Positions 34,284 through 45,674 of a stretch of 64,000 nt of DNA are shown in pieces. Every line of letters starts with the position of its first letter. The stretch's first letter is position 1. The translations under genes and the position numbers were made by a program. The notes under the pieces are model-generated. The model was given only the letters and a program-made list of their open reading frames with translations, was not told the DNA's origin and made no database searches. Source of the stretch: Calvatia gigantea (Eukaryota; Basidiomycota; Agaricomycetes; Agaricales; Lycoperdaceae); assembly GCA_025093985.1 (NCBI GenBank), contig JACAAK010000009.1:1240001-1304000 (forward strand), in the 5' to 3' direction.

Positions 34284-35466
34284 ATATGGCACATAACATT
34301 TAAAAACCGTCCCTCAGCTTTCAGGACTCAAACCTCCGTTTCTGCAATATTAAGAGAATGTTTTTTTCACCTCGGCGTCACAAGGTTTTAGTCAACCAGG
34401 ATGACGATCCTTCGACAAGAGTTTAATGTTTACCCCTCGCCAACTTTCCACCACCCATCTTATGCTCAGCCCTAATCACCTCTGCTGGGTCAGATGATAG
34501 ACCATATTTCCCTGGTTCGCCTTGTATTTTTCCATCATTCAAAGTTTCGTAATGGCACCTTATTCGTCAGTCTCGACCATCAACTGGCGGGCCCACGTTC
34601 CATCACCTAACTTGGGATTTATAGGATTGTCAATCTTGAGAGCCCCAGCCAGCTGGATAACCAGGCTTGGGCCGGGTTCCCCACACAATAACTTGTTACT
34701 TCTCCATAGTTGCAATCTGAGAACCTTGACTGATAATCTTGAGCTTGAACTTTCACTTTAAGGTCCTGATACGAACTATTCAAAACTACACCAGGACAGA
34801 TTGGCTTGCTGCGGGTTTGTACCATCTGTATATTTGTATTTGCAGTCGTAAAAATGCACAATAAACCCGGAATGAAAAACCTTGTGGTGTAATCAATTGT
34901 GGTTGCGTTGGATTCTGTGGGTGCTTGTGGGTCCAATTGTTACCCTTGTTGTTCCTTGTCTGACACCCATTTAAAGGTCCAACCACCCTAGCGGGGGCCC
35001 CCATCTCTTACCCTCACTCGGATTCAGGAGAACCCAGAATACAACAATATAGTAACCGCACTCCACAGAGATAATCTATCGCGGAAATCGACCGGTGGTA
35101 ATAACCCCGGTTAATCCTGGCCCACTGTCACCAGTTCCTAACAGGAAATGACTAATGTACATGAACCCTGCTTCTCTCAGATTAACCCACTGTCCCCATA
35201 TCTCAAAGCCGTACAAAGTCCAAGCCAAACCGGTTCCATTTCTAAAAAAAAAGGACGCTTGACAAGAAATGACTCATGGCTGCATGAATCCTGCTTCTCT
35301 CAGATTAAAAATATACCGTCATCATTGTTGTTTATCTTACAAATCGTGAGGGGATTGAAACCATACATGGCGTGGCCGCCGCCGCAAATTCAGCGAACTC
35401 TCAAACAGTACATATATAGATAGGGTCCTTGCGGACGGGGATAACAACTACCCCGTAGTATCATTC
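34284..35466. other. intergenic, no gene recognised
   Basis: About 1.2 kb without a credible gene. It holds a pair of related 45-bp direct repeats (35141-35185 and 35262-35307) and a TATATA run at about 35412, roughly 55 bp before the next start codon. Confidence 0.45.
35141..35307. repeat. two diverged 45-bp direct repeats
   Basis: The two copies share GAAATGACT, then TGAA(C/T)CCTGCTTCTCTC and AGATTAA, about 120 bp apart. They differ at about six positions. Confidence 0.65.
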
Positions 35467-36598
35467 ATGGTTACTGGACCACTACCGATACCTGACCTCC
35501 CTCTAGACCCTGGGTTGCTTGAACTCCGGGAAGAAGAGGCAAATTTTTTCAGGGTGCTGACCGGGATTCAAAGTGATGAGGAACTCAAGCAGCATATAGT
35601 CGATGTTTCTGCTAAAGCATATCAGGTGAGCGATTCGCCAAGCCTTTGAAGCAGGCAGGGTGCTGAGCTCAGAGGTAACTGGGGTGGGTATTAGAAACAC
35701 AATTACCCTTGTATTCGTGGATTTAGGTTTACCAGGTGCCCTACCCACTGGTGTTGGCCCAAACAGAGTGACTGGCTAACCTTACACCTTTTAAGGTCGA
35801 GGATTTCTCGATTATCGGCATACCAGAGGGTCTTAAGCCTTCGCCAGAAGCGGCCTGATGCCATCCTACTTGATGCTGCTTGTTGCTGTGAGTACCCATA
35901 TCTCGATAGGCAATTCCCACACACGATTGAATCTATCCCAGTTGGAAATGACCTGAGGAAGGCTGTGTTTGACGGTTGGCCAATAAAGAATGCGATTGCA
36001 TTAGACTTGGAGTCAAGTAAGGTTAATCCGTATAGGTCACTCGCTATTCCACAACTGATAGTACCCTGCAACAGTACTCTGGCAATATGGCCACGAACTA
36101 TTCAAGTCGACACCTGAATCCTTCCCTGCGGGTTTTGTATGCGGGGATGCCTTTGACTCGAGTGTCATTCAGCCTCGTGAACCATTCTATGAGCCTCCGG
36201 CGACGTCTCGCCCTCAGAATCTCCTGTCTTTGGGCACTCTCACACCTCTTCAAGGTCACATCTCGGCCATCCATGCTTCGGCGTTCTTCCATCTGTTCAA
36301 CGAAGAAACTCAAACAGAATTGGCGAGGCGCCTCGCGTCACTCCTGTCGCCCGAACCAGGTTCTGTCATTTTCGGGGGTCACAGAGGGACACCCGTTCAG
36401 ACAGCCACAAGTGATCTTTTGAGGCACACGATGTGGTGTCATAGCCCAGAATCATGGCGCGATTTATGGGATGGACAAATATTTAAGAAGGGAACAGTGA
36501 GAGTTGATGCAGTGCTCGAAGATGTGAACAGGAAGGATCTCTCCCTTGACGACGGAGGCAAAATGTACTGGCTAGATTGGTCTGTCACTAGATTATAG
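35467..36598 (+). CDS. SAM-dependent methyltransferase, AusD-like family, copy 1
   Basis: One of four full copies in the window of a mushroom-expanded methyltransferase often auto-annotated as AusD-like; substrate unknown. Exon 1 carries the family N-terminus (LLELREEEANFFRVLTGI, then DEELKQHIVDVSAKAYQ). Next come NYPCIRGF, SRISRLSAYQRVL, motif I, NDLRKAVFDGWPIKNAI, LWQYGHELFKSTPESFPAGF, PLQGHISAIHASAFFHLFNE, LLSPEPGSVIFGGHRG, HSPESWRDLWDGQIFKKG and the C-terminal WSVTRL. In motif I the other copies have LLDIGCC, but this one has LLDAACC. The Gly of the SAM-binding loop start is therefore replaced, while the following FGND is retained. The frame is open and spliceable. It may have reduced or altered SAM binding. 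Confidence 0.85.
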
Positions 36599-36829
36599 AT
36601 CAAACTTGAGTGGGTATTTTACGCTCCTGTAAGACGCTATGAGCCCAAATTTATGTCATTTCCTCCTGGAACATGGCATGGTCATCCACCCCGTCGAAAG
36701 TTGGTATTGAGCGTCGCACACCAACGTGTCGGTCTGACCCTGAAAAGGCTTGGGTCAATGGCCGTGACTGTTGACGCCTTGAATATGCGTTAAGGGACGT
36801 GCATTGCGTATTATTCTGGCCTCACTATC

Positions 36830-38763
36830 ATGTCGATTCTCTCTGGGGCCCAAAACGTTGTCATAAATTACTCCAAACTGATCAATCAGGTATCTTGCGA
36901 ATCCAAAGGGGCTGGTAGGTGGATTAGTTTCTCAGTAAGCTTTTAAACCTGCATTTTAAATATCAGCTACTGGCAGGTTTACAAACGTTGCTCGAAGCCT
37001 CGATCCCGGGGGCCGCCCACGATTCTTCAGAACGTTACCCTCCTCCTATATGCCATCCAGGGACACGTAGAGGCTACATCGAAAGGCTCACGCAATGGGG
37101 GTTGAATACTGGCAACCACTTTGATCGTATTACATGGTTGAAAGGTCCTGCTGGCGTCGGCAAGTCAGCTATCGCACAATCATGCGCTGAAGCTCTGAAC
37201 TCGAAGGAGAGGCTTGGTGCAGCTTTCTTCTTTTCCCGACCCAATCATCGAGATGATCCAGACCGCTTCTTCACCTCCCTTGCCTACCAACTCGCGGATA
37301 GATACGACACCTATGGCACCTTTCTGGACCGCGAGATCCGTCGCAGACCCACCCTTGTGAAGAAATCACTGCCCCACCAGTTTCATGACCTATTTGTCGC
37401 TCCATTTGCCGACCCTGCTGTCAAGGAAGAGACCGTTAAACGGGTCATCATCGTTTGGTGGGCTTGATGAATGCGCCCGCATAGGAGCTCAAGTGGACAT
37501 CCTTCAGATTATTGGGGAATCAGTTCGGGCGGGGACCACACCCTCCCTCTGGATTTTCCTCAGCCGCCTTGAACCTATGATCATTGCGACATTTGACCTG
37601 CCACACGTCAAGTCCGTATCTCAAATAATTGATCTCCCAGTATCTCAGGATGTTGACAGGGAAATCCTGCTATATCTGGCGGACAATCTCCAAAGAATTG
37701 GGCACATGCACGCTCTTGTGCTAGCATGGCCTTCTGAGGAGGAAGTCTGGACCCTTGTAGACTTCTCTGCTGGACTGTTTGCTTGTGCTCATGCCATTAT
37801 CTGTTTTGTGGGTACAGATGACCCGGCTGGACCTGTAGGTCAGCTGGATGCTGTCCTTCAGCTGGCAAAGCGCTCAATCGCGACTGGTAGTAGCCACCCC
37901 TCTCGGGATTGAACGATCTCTACGCCCTCGTCATGGAACGTGTACCCCCTACAATGCTCCAAATCGTACAATGCATTCTTCTAGCAACACGTATGCCCCG
38001 CATCCGATCTGCAATTGACAATGCCAACTTGCTCGGTTTATCTGAACCACAGTTTCGAAATGCATGCCGGTGTCTCCATTCCGTTATAGCGATTTGGGGA
38101 GGCAGCGACCCCACGGTCGTATTTTACCATGCTTCTTTCGTGGACTTTCTTGAGGATCCCATCAGATCCAAGCACTTCTCTATACGGTCCGATACCGCGG
38201 TGGTACTGTCGGGTGAGACTTTGAGCCGGTTGGACCAGATCTGGTTGGCCTTGATTCTCGTGGTAGGTGTTACTTTGATGATAGATGTGAGGCTTTCTGA
38301 GTATCACCTGGTCAGGTGGCTATGCCCCTGGTCTCAATATTATTACCTGGCCAGGAGAGCGTGAAACACATGAGTGGAATTGCTATTATAATCTCACCTC
38401 GACTATCTTCCATCTTCTCTCTTCCGTTCATCTAAGTCACGATGCACAAGCCTCGTGTACTTTACTGGACCTTGACTTCAGGAAATTTTACTTTGGCTCC
38501 CAATGGGTGTCGCATAGTCGCACAGCTGCGCAGATGGAATTACTAATGCGAAACGTAAGGAACGCTGAGGGCCTGACTGTACTGTATAGGCTTCACTTAC
38601 GCCCGTCCCAGCTACGCTCGCGACTGAAGTTGCTTCGTCCTAACATTCCCCGAAACTTGCTCGCGTCTGCCCGATCTAGAGACCCTCCCGGCTACTATAC
38701 GATTGGACATGGAGATAAAAAGGCACTGCTGATGGTAAACTCAAATAATTCGATTCTAGTTTA
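36830..38763 (+). pseudogene. NACHT-type NTPase (nephrocystin-3-like), frame-disrupted
   Basis: This is a STAND-type NTPase of the kind hugely expanded in mushrooms and linked to nonself recognition or cell-death signalling. Exon 1 is short (MSILSGAQNVVINYSKLINQ), a typical N-terminus. Exon 2 has HDSSERYPPPICHPGTRRG, Walker A GPAGVGKSAIAQ and FFFSRPNHRDDPDRFFTSLAYQL. The frame then breaks at 37453-37459, exactly at Walker B (KRVIIV in one frame, GLDEC in another). It breaks again at 37901-37910 before GLNDLYALVMERVPP. The C-terminal part (FLEDPIRSKHFSI, TWPGERETHEWNCYYNLTS, LDLDFRKFYFGSQ) matches the family, and the end near 38763 is open. No ankyrin, WD or TPR repeats follow. It could be a real pseudogene or an intact gene with assembly indels. 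Confidence 0.75.
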
Positions 38764-39766
38764 GCCGTTCTCCCCTCGGCGCCTCAAGAAGTGGATGAAG
38801 CACCTATAGGAGGTGCGTAACATCTTTGGGTAGATAACACAAAATGAATGGCGCTTTTCAGGAATCTCAAAAGGCAGAGAAAGCGTTGTTGGCATGACTC
38901 AGATCCCAAAGAAACATTTTCAATTTTCCGGACCGAGGCTTCATTGAGGCGGCAGCCTTGGTGTAATGTCGTTGCATGATGGGTAGCTCCCGCCCTTGTT
39001 TTCGTCGAGCTTGCCCGCTTTGAACGCATGTCGCGAGTTAAAATACAAAAAGATCACGACGTGGGGAGGTACTATTTTATCGGACCTGCAGCCATCCATT
39101 GGTTTACCTCCTGGGTTGCGCCCAGCCGGCTAATATGGCGAGCAGGGCTTGTGCGCCTGGATTTAAAATTTATGTATTGTCATCTCCTTTAACCTTTCCC
39201 CCTCTGAATCATCCTGCCTGTGCTGTGTCACTTGACATTGTGGTAATACGTACTATCATCCGTGTAGCTTCACGGACGTGTGTTGATGCTAAATGAGGGC
39301 ACCTGTACTTCCACTTGACATGCCCTCAAAAAGCGTGAAAACAATCAGAAGAGGGGATCAGACTTAGGGCAGTAATAAATATTGGTGAAAGATATTGCAT
39401 TGAGACTGGATATCCAGGGAGGGTATTGTGATCGGGAAGTGAGGTGGATGATAAAGATATCTAAAGAACGATAAAATCAGGAATGCAACAATTCTCAGAA
39501 GAAAAGGAACAAAGGAGCCGAGGAATGACAGAGAGCACACATTGGTCACGAGGGAGTGTAAAAGAGTAAACTCAGGGTAACTCAAAAAGACAGCAACCGA
39601 CGGATTGGGGCCGATCAGCAACTAAAGGACTGTAAGTGTATTACTATATATCAAGGCGTTTCTACACAAAACATAGTAAGTAGGTGAGTATGAACATTGG
39701 GAAGAATGGGCTTACGGATTATGTACAGCTTCCAGAAAACGGGATAAGGAGCGTGCTGGAGGACGT
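38764..39766. other. intergenic, nothing recognised
   Basis: About 1 kb with no credible gene, repeat or RNA on either strand; short open frames only. Confidence 0.5.
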
Positions 39767-41485
39767 TCAGTCCTCGTCTGGAATTTCTTGAATATCCGAG
39801 GGTGTGCTGTTAGTGTCTGACGCAGCTTTTGTGACAGGGACCGTCTCAAGGAGGTTGACGATTTGTTCAATATCGGTGCCGTCGTGTTTAGCTGCCAGAG
39901 CAGCGAGCTTGTCGGTAACAGGATCAGTATCTTCAACAGCAGAGGTAGATCCACCGGGGCTTTCTTCGTGCTCTTCTTGGAGTGGTGGAGAGGGGACGTC
40001 CTTGTCGTGTGTTATGATTTCGTCCTCGGATACGACTACTTTGACTTCAGGTTCGACGACAGTAGAGTCATCCGGACGATCCTCTTCAACCGCAACAACC
40101 TCAACTGCAGCTTCGGGCTTGGTAGGTTGCGGAACCTCCTCCACTGCAGGTTCTGGCTCGGTAGGCTGAGGGACCTCCTCCACTGGCTTTTCCTCTTTGG
40201 TAGTTGCCGGTGCGGAAAACACGTCTCCCTCTGCTTCATGAGTGGGACTCGCTGCCGCGGGGGCGGCGACTTCCTTCACAGATGTAGTAACTGGGGTCTC
40301 TTCGGCCTTCTGCTTTCTTGAAGGTGTCGCGGGGACCTTGCCTCCAGAGCTCGGTGCAACTCGTGTAGCGGGTTTCGGCGAAGTGGCGGTCTTCGCGGTG
40401 GTCGTAGGTTTCGTTGGTTGAACCGCAGCGGGAGAACGCGTACGTGATAGTGATGCAGCAGTAGGCTTGCTTAACCGATCCAAGGCATTACCAGTTACCA
40501 CTTTCTTGGGTAACGTCGGTACCGGTGATGGTGCACCTCGTGCTCGGGCGAGTGATGCAGCCGTAGGTGCATAGAGTCCCGAGGATCTTGAAGGTGTACT
40601 AGTTGTCCGCGAGGGTGTTCTCGGTCGAGCAGGGGTAGTGGGTGTGGGTTTGACGGTAGCCTTTCCAAGAGATGATCGGCCTGTGAGCTGTGGCTTGAGG
40701 GGTTGGGTCGGAGGGGAAGAAGCTGGCACCGCTGCGGGTTTTGCAGGAGTCCTGGTAGCGCTTACAGATCTAACGGTTGTCTTAGGCGCGGTAGCTGATA
40801 CAGTACGCCGGGTTGTTGTTGTAGTAGCTGCGGGTTTGGATGGTGTGCGAGTTTGTGATGATGGTGCGGATTTTGGGACTGCAGGTTTGTCCTTGACCTC
40901 GAGTTCTGGTTGGGTGGGGGCAGGCTCCGCAGAAACTTCAGGCACTTCAGGCTTTGGCTCTGAGTTGCCATTAGTCGTCGGCTCGGTGGGAGTCGGAGGT
41001 TCTATTGTGGTGGGTAGGGGTTCAGGCTCAATCACGGGGGATTTGAAACGGTAAGAGGACGGGGGGGATACAGCTGGAGTGGCGGCGGTCTCGATGACGG
41101 ATTTTGGGGGCCACTCTCGTTTCTCCTTGACCTCCTCTCTCGCAGAGTCCCCTGTTGTGTGCGAAACGACACTCGAGCTCCTTGACGGAAGTGAAGCTGC
41201 AGAAGGCTGACTTTTCAACTGTTTTTCAAATCGGCCGATCAAATTCGCGACACTTTGACGAGGACGTTCATCTGGCAGAGGCCTAATGAGTATCGAGGGG
41301 GTTGATGAGCAGAAGTGGGACGCGACAACGAAACGATGACACGTACATTGGCCACTACAATGAGGGGAACAAAGAGTAACGAATGGTGGAGTCGGTGCCG
41401 ACAAATAGCCAAAGTACGGAACAAGGCGTGCTATGTCTGTGTAGGTGGTGGTAAGTAGGAAGAAGGAACTGCGATGACCGAGCAC
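39767..41485 (-). CDS. Ser/Thr/Pro-rich disordered protein, function unknown
   Basis: A long open frame, most of it low-complexity Ser/Thr/Pro/Ala/Val/Glu. Near the N-terminus of the believable part is SVANLIGRFEKQLK, a short predicted amphipathic helix. The middle is basic with repeated TPSR/SRTRSP and TAASL(A/S)R units, suggesting phosphorylation or microtubule binding. The C-terminal half is acidic with two near-identical VEEVPQPT(E/K)PE units and ends DIQEIPDED. Upstream of about 41290 the frame is Cys/Phe-rich and unlike the rest. An intron with a CATTAG acceptor at about 41287 is likely, so the true start lies in a separate upstream exon I could not fix. No enzyme domain is seen. Confidence 0.6.
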   Translation of the reverse strand: MLGHRSSFFLLTTTYTDIARLVPYFGYLSAPTPPFVTLCSPHCSGQCTCHRFVVASHFCSSTPSILIRPLPDERPRQSVANLIGRFEKQLKSQPSAASLPSRSSSVVSHTTGDSAREEVKEKREWPPKSVIETAATPAVSPPSSYRFKSPVIEPEPLPTTIEPPTPTEPTTNGNSEPKPEVPEVSAEPAPTQPELEVKDKPAVPKSAPSSQTRTPSKPAATTTTTRRTVSATAPKTTVRSVSATRTPAKPAAVPASSPPTQPLKPQLTGRSSLGKATVKPTPTTPARPRTPSRTTSTPSRSSGLYAPTAASLARARGAPSPVPTLPKKVVTGNALDRLSKPTAASLSRTRSPAAVQPTKPTTTAKTATSPKPATRVAPSSGGKVPATPSRKQKAEETPVTTSVKEVAAPAAASPTHEAEGDVFSAPATTKEEKPVEEVPQPTEPEPAVEEVPQPTKPEAAVEVVAVEEDRPDDSTVVEPEVKVVVSEDEIITHDKDVPSPPLQEEHEESPGGSTSAVEDTDPVTDKLAALAAKHDGTDIEQIVNLLETVPVTKAASDTNSTPSDIQEIPDED

Positions 41486-41631
41486 TAAGTACGGTGCCTA
41501 AATTAGGAAGTCCACGTTACAGTAGGTTACAGCCCATCATGCATCATGCATCAGCACAGGAACAAGATCGTCTCAGAGTTGCAAAGTAATCATCTTGTAA
41601 CTAAGTTAAGTATCCAAGTCATACAAATATG

Positions 41632-42514
41632 TCATGGTAACCATTGTCTCAACATCTGGCCCAACTCCAGACCCGTGTGTCCGCCCCAAAAATGCGACGC
41701 ATTTTGAATTTCCACGATACGAAAGCGATCACTACCGGGTGCAACCTTCTTTAATTGTTCCGTCCATCCCCTGTAGCTTGAAATGCTAGTGAATTCGTCC
41801 CTGTCACCATAAAGAACAAGGACATTTGAACGATCATTTTTCAATAGATCTTCAAGCCGCGCTTGGTAGTGAGATGTCCGGAACAACGTCAACCATCCTC
41901 GGGGACCTAATGGGTATGAAAGAAGGACATGCGACGTCTTGACGGGCACAGGTAGGACAGGATGTAGAGACGTTATCAAAGCTCCATGAGAGTATCCCTA
42001 ATGTAAGGCAGTCAGCTAACGCCTTTGTCTCTTCTTAAAATACTAACAATCAGTACCACGGAGGTAATGTTCTTGATCTGGCTCAAAGCCCACTGGACAA
42101 TAGCTTTCAAATCCTCGGCCTCGCTGAAACCAGTGAAGGAAGAGAAACCTGTGGATTTTCCGACGCTCCTCGAATTATAACGAAGTATGTGGTATCCCCC
42201 CTCCAATAACGTGTTAGCAAGAGAGGCGAGGACCCTGTGGAGGGATTGTCAGCGTTTGTCCAGGGTCCTTAATTAGATTAGGTGTCTTACGGGTCGTTTT
42301 TCTGTCCTCCGAGCCACGACCAGGGATGAAGACAGACAGCTAACTTCTGATCCCTGTCCCCAGATTCAAGAGATGTAATCAGGTCAACTTCGAGAGAGAC
42401 ACCAGTGGACAAAGTAACGATCATCTGTCGTATGTCATAATTGGTGGTATCCCGCGACATGGTGGCCCTCAGCAGGTGAACATAACCGTTCACGACGATG
42501 GTTGTCTTCGACAC
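41632..42514 (-). CDS. alpha/beta hydrolase (COG2945-like)
   Basis: A small serine hydrolase of about 260 aa. Blocks are VCLHPWSWLGGQKND, ANTLLEGGYHILRYNSRSVGKSTG (oxyanion and Arg loop), LIGYSHGALI (nucleophile elbow GxSxG, split by an intron), VLVLYGDRDEFTS (acid) and NASHFWGG (catalytic His). Three exons join in frame. The substrate is unknown; similar bacterial and fungal proteins are only described as predicted hydrolases. The first ATG is at 42514, and a second in-frame ATG (MSRDTTNYD) about 18 codons further in is a good alternative. Confidence 0.8.
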
Positions 42515-43499
42515 GTTGTGAGGGAAAACGTCATTATCCTATTCGGGCCAGAAAGATAGAGCCAATAGCGGACTTTAAAAACTTTGATCGCTTATGATGC
42601 ACACCTTCAGTCGAAGTTCACAAAAACTGGTTTCCTCAGAAATCGTAGGAGATTCGTTGTTCTGAATTTCGTACCGAAGTCAAAGTACCCATGTGAGCAA
42701 GAAAAACCCCATTGTGTTGATGTAATGCAAGAGGCAACTGACAAAGCTTGAAAAGTAACAAATACCTCCGTGGGCCAAAGGGAGCCGCACACCACCCTTG
42801 GTCCACCAATAGCCGTGCTCACACAAGGTCCTAAACAAATCTCATCAATCCCTTGCATTAGAGCTACGGATTTGGCACTCCTTGCTATGAGGTTTCCAGT
42901 TGCGCCTACCTTTTGCGAATACCTTTTTCAGCTTTCTCGCCGGGCCACCGAACACCGTGTCCAAGCACGCCATCAGAAAATGCGCATACTACGCCTGATA
43001 TAATTACTGGTCCTTACGGCCAGCTGCCGCAATCTCCCAGATGCCTTTGTGCTCCGTTTTGAACGCAGAGATCAACTCGGCGAACAACCACCCCGAAGGT
43101 TTTTTCGTAACCCGTCTAGCTTCAACATTGGCTGAGACGACCGATATTTTCCCGATCAGTTAATAACAGGTTTTCCCCATGCGCCTAAACACCTTCGGTG
43201 CCTTTTTCATATTATTAGAGCGGCAGGATGATCGGCACCCGTACTTACTCCTTTGCAAGTGCTTGCGTGGAGATAAGTTGACCAGGAGTGTGTTTGCTAC
43301 TCCATCCACCAAGTCCGTGAGGTCACGGTTCGCTGCCTCATCATTTTTCGGCTGTCTTTGGGCAAAAATTTGTACGCGGTAACACTGAAACGCGCAAGTA
43401 AATGCTCTCTTCCCCGTAGAGTGTCTGCCGGGTGGTACGTCTTGGTCATTCACCTCTGTTCGCAACGACCAAAGGAGCGGAAGTGAGGTCTACGAACGA
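42515..43499. other. intergenic, nothing recognised
   Basis: About 1 kb between divergent genes. No open frame shows a domain; the DNA presumably carries the promoters of both neighbours. Confidence 0.45.
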
Positions 43500-43507
43500 T
43501 ATAAAAG
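43500..43507 (+). promoter_or_regulatory. TATA box of the cerato-platanin gene
   Basis: TATAAAAG lies 74 bp upstream of the ATG at 43581. It is a perfect TATA consensus in a suitable position for a strongly expressed secreted protein. Confidence 0.6.
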
Positions 43508-43580
43508 CCTCTCATTGCAACCACAAGAACCATAACCTACAACCAGTAGATTATTACTCCAACAGCTACATATTTCAACC

Positions 43581-44138
43581 ATGCAATTCACTACTAGTGC
43601 TCTCGCTCTCCTCGCTTCTGCTCTCTCTGTCATCCCCGCGATGGCTTCAACCCCTGCCCCCAGTGTCCTCAACTTTGACACTCGCTTCGACGACCCTAAA
43701 GGCACCTTGGGCAGTACTCTCTGCCCGGTTGTCGGAGGACACACGACCTTCGGGGCTATCCCCACCTTCCCTTACATTGCCGGCGCAGAGTTCGTTCAGG
43801 AGTTCAACTCGAGCCGCTGTGGTGCTTGCTACGAGCTCTCGTCCAAGCATCCTGACGGGACGTTCGTCATTAAGACCTTCACTATCATTAACAATGCCCC
43901 CCGTGGCTTCATCTCGAGCCTTCAAGGAGCGGAGGACGTGACGGGCTTCGACCGTGACCACTTCCCTGGCGATGCGCCCATCTTCGCCAAGGAGGTCCCT
44001 GCTGCCAACTGCTGGGCTCTAAAGGTAAGGCTTTTTGCTCGTTTGGGGGACTTTGTTGATAATGTCCATTTCTTAGGCTTTGGATATCTTGAAGCCAGGC
44101 TTGTAATCTTAAATGTTTGTGCTCCTTGTTTAGCCTAA
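43581..44138 (+). CDS. cerato-platanin family secreted protein
   Basis: A small secreted protein with a signal peptide (MQFTTSALALLASALSVIPAMA). Cerato-platanins are expansin-like beta-barrel proteins of the fungal cell surface that bind chitin oligomers. The family pattern is visible: FDTRFDDPKGTLGSTLCP, GGHTTFGAIPTFPYIAGAE, FNSSRCGACYELS and the final AANC. All four disulfide cysteines are therefore present. The usual NGLLT(K/R)G before TTFG is missing. The end is unclear. The frame can run through to a TAA at 44138, or be spliced after NCWALK (donor GTAAGG at about 44023) to an acceptor near 44194 and stop at about 44269. Either way the extra basic or hydrophobic tail is atypical. Confidence 0.75.
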   Translation: MQFTTSALALLASALSVIPAMASTPAPSVLNFDTRFDDPKGTLGSTLCPVVGGHTTFGAIPTFPYIAGAEFVQEFNSSRCGACYELSSKHPDGTFVIKTFTIINNAPRGFISSLQGAEDVTGFDRDHFPGDAPIFAKEVPAANCWALKVRLFARLGDFVDNVHFLGFGYLEARLVILNVCAPCLA

Positions 44139-44547
44139 GTTGTGTTTGCCAATATGATGCTTGTGTATATCCGTGTTACCTTGCTGTCCTCCAGAGAGTG
44201 GAAAGAAAGCGGTTGAAGTCTCTGACAGCCGTTAGTCAACCATTCAAGAAGACCGGATTTCATCCTTAGCGTTTCGTCCCCCGGACTGAATTCTTGCAGT
44301 CCATTCCAGCCTTATTTGTGGTTTCTCGTGAATGGCCGTTTGATGGAGGGTTACAGCGTTGTATTGAAGGAGGTGGCGTCTAGGGTCACTCGGGCGGTAA
44401 AGCTGTAACCTACTTGGATATAAGTCAGATTCTTCCCTGGTCAGTGCTGCCAAAAGGTTTTACTGCGAGCCGTTGTTGGCATGGGAAGAGAGCTGAGGTC
44501 ACGATTCTTTAAGGATGCAAAAATTAATTAGATTGACCAATAAGTGT
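44139..44547. other. convergent 3' intergenic region
   Basis: Tail-to-tail gap between the cerato-platanin and NAM9 genes. It may include the last small exon of the former (about 44194-44269). Confidence 0.45.
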
Positions 44548-45674
44548 CTAGTCCCGCTTGAGGGCGGTAATCTTCCGGATATCTTCGTGTAGCCTCTTCC
44601 TCCCCTCCTTAACAAGGGCGTCCTTATCAACCAACCCCAGCTTAACGGCCCTATCCTCTGGCATACGAGCGAGTCGCGATGCACTCCTGATCCTTGGCCG
44701 TCTCTTGACATACCACTCCCAAGCGTAACGGACCACAGCGCCATCAGCATCATAAGGTGTAGGAATTTCTGAGTATCCCGGACGCGCCGTAGGGTGGCGG
44801 ACGTAGATAGCTGAACAAGTGGAGAAGGAAGGTTCGATATATGCCGGAATAAAGAGGTGGGGAGACGCGTAGTGAGGAAGGAAGAATGGTGTGTCTTGGT
44901 TGGGGTCTGGATTTTCGAGTTTATTGTAGCCATTTACGTCCTCGTATTGCTTGTCTGGTAGAGCTTGGGGTTTGAGGAAGCGGACGGCGTCGGGTTCAAC
45001 AGAAATCATGTCTCCGGGTGCTAAACGGGTATTGGCGTTTGTGTGCTACGAAGGTCATAAATAACAATGTTCGAGTGTTTAGGGATGAAATAACGAACTT
45101 TTTTCCCGTTCAACTTCACATCTCCGTGAACAACTAACCTCCTTGCTTCATAAATACTCTCCGTAAAACAGGCTCTGAATATCACGGTATCAATCCTCCT
45201 CTCAACCTCACCAAACATCAAACTTCCGACGGGCGGCATGCCCTTATCCGCGATGTCTGCTTCACTCTCCTCGGTGCGTCTCTTCCTCCTCGCATACTCC
45301 TCGAGACTCTCTTTGTCGTCGCCTGATTTCACGGCACGACGCGGACGAACGTCAGGAATCGTTTCGGGTAGGTACCATCGCTTGAAACTGTTTTCTTTGA
45401 TGTAGTCACCGTGATAGGCTCGTACGACGGCTTTGGATAGCCAACGTTGTTGGAAGAGGGTTTGGGAACCTGTATTTTTGAGCTGAATGGATTCGGATTT
45501 GGGACCGACGGTACGTTGCCAAAGATTGTAAAAATTCTTTGGTGACCAGCTCTATGAAGTGGCATTTAGAAGTCGCGGATGAGGTCAGTTGATACAGTCA
45601 TATCGGGACGAAGAGAATAGGCCCACCATACGAGGGAGAGCTCGACGGAAGTTGAAGATGCCTCTGTCGCGCAT
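44548..45674 (-). CDS. NAM9: NAM9, mitochondrial small-subunit ribosomal protein uS4m
   Basis: This is the mitochondrial ribosomal protein of the bacterial S4 family. Exon 1 is MRDRGIFNFRRALPRM, then WSPKNFYNLWQR and RAYHGDYIKENSFKRWYLP. The S4 RNA-binding domain reads RRIDTVIFRACFTESIYEAR and LVVHGDVKLNGKK, and continues after an intron as HTNANTRLAPGDMISVEPD. The C-terminal extension (YIEPSFSTCSAIYVRHP, WEWYVKRRPRIRS) is typical of fungal Nam9. Three exons, all in frame, with the start at 45674 supported by the basic N-terminus. Confidence 0.92.

Noticed and set aside
34500..35010. Solo LTR of a retrotransposon
   Set aside because: I found no matching terminal dinucleotides, target duplication or second copy in the window.
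40638..41054. 138-codon plus-strand frame with regular Gly/Val pattern
   Set aside because: It is the antisense shadow of the Ser/Thr/Pro-rich gene on the minus strand.
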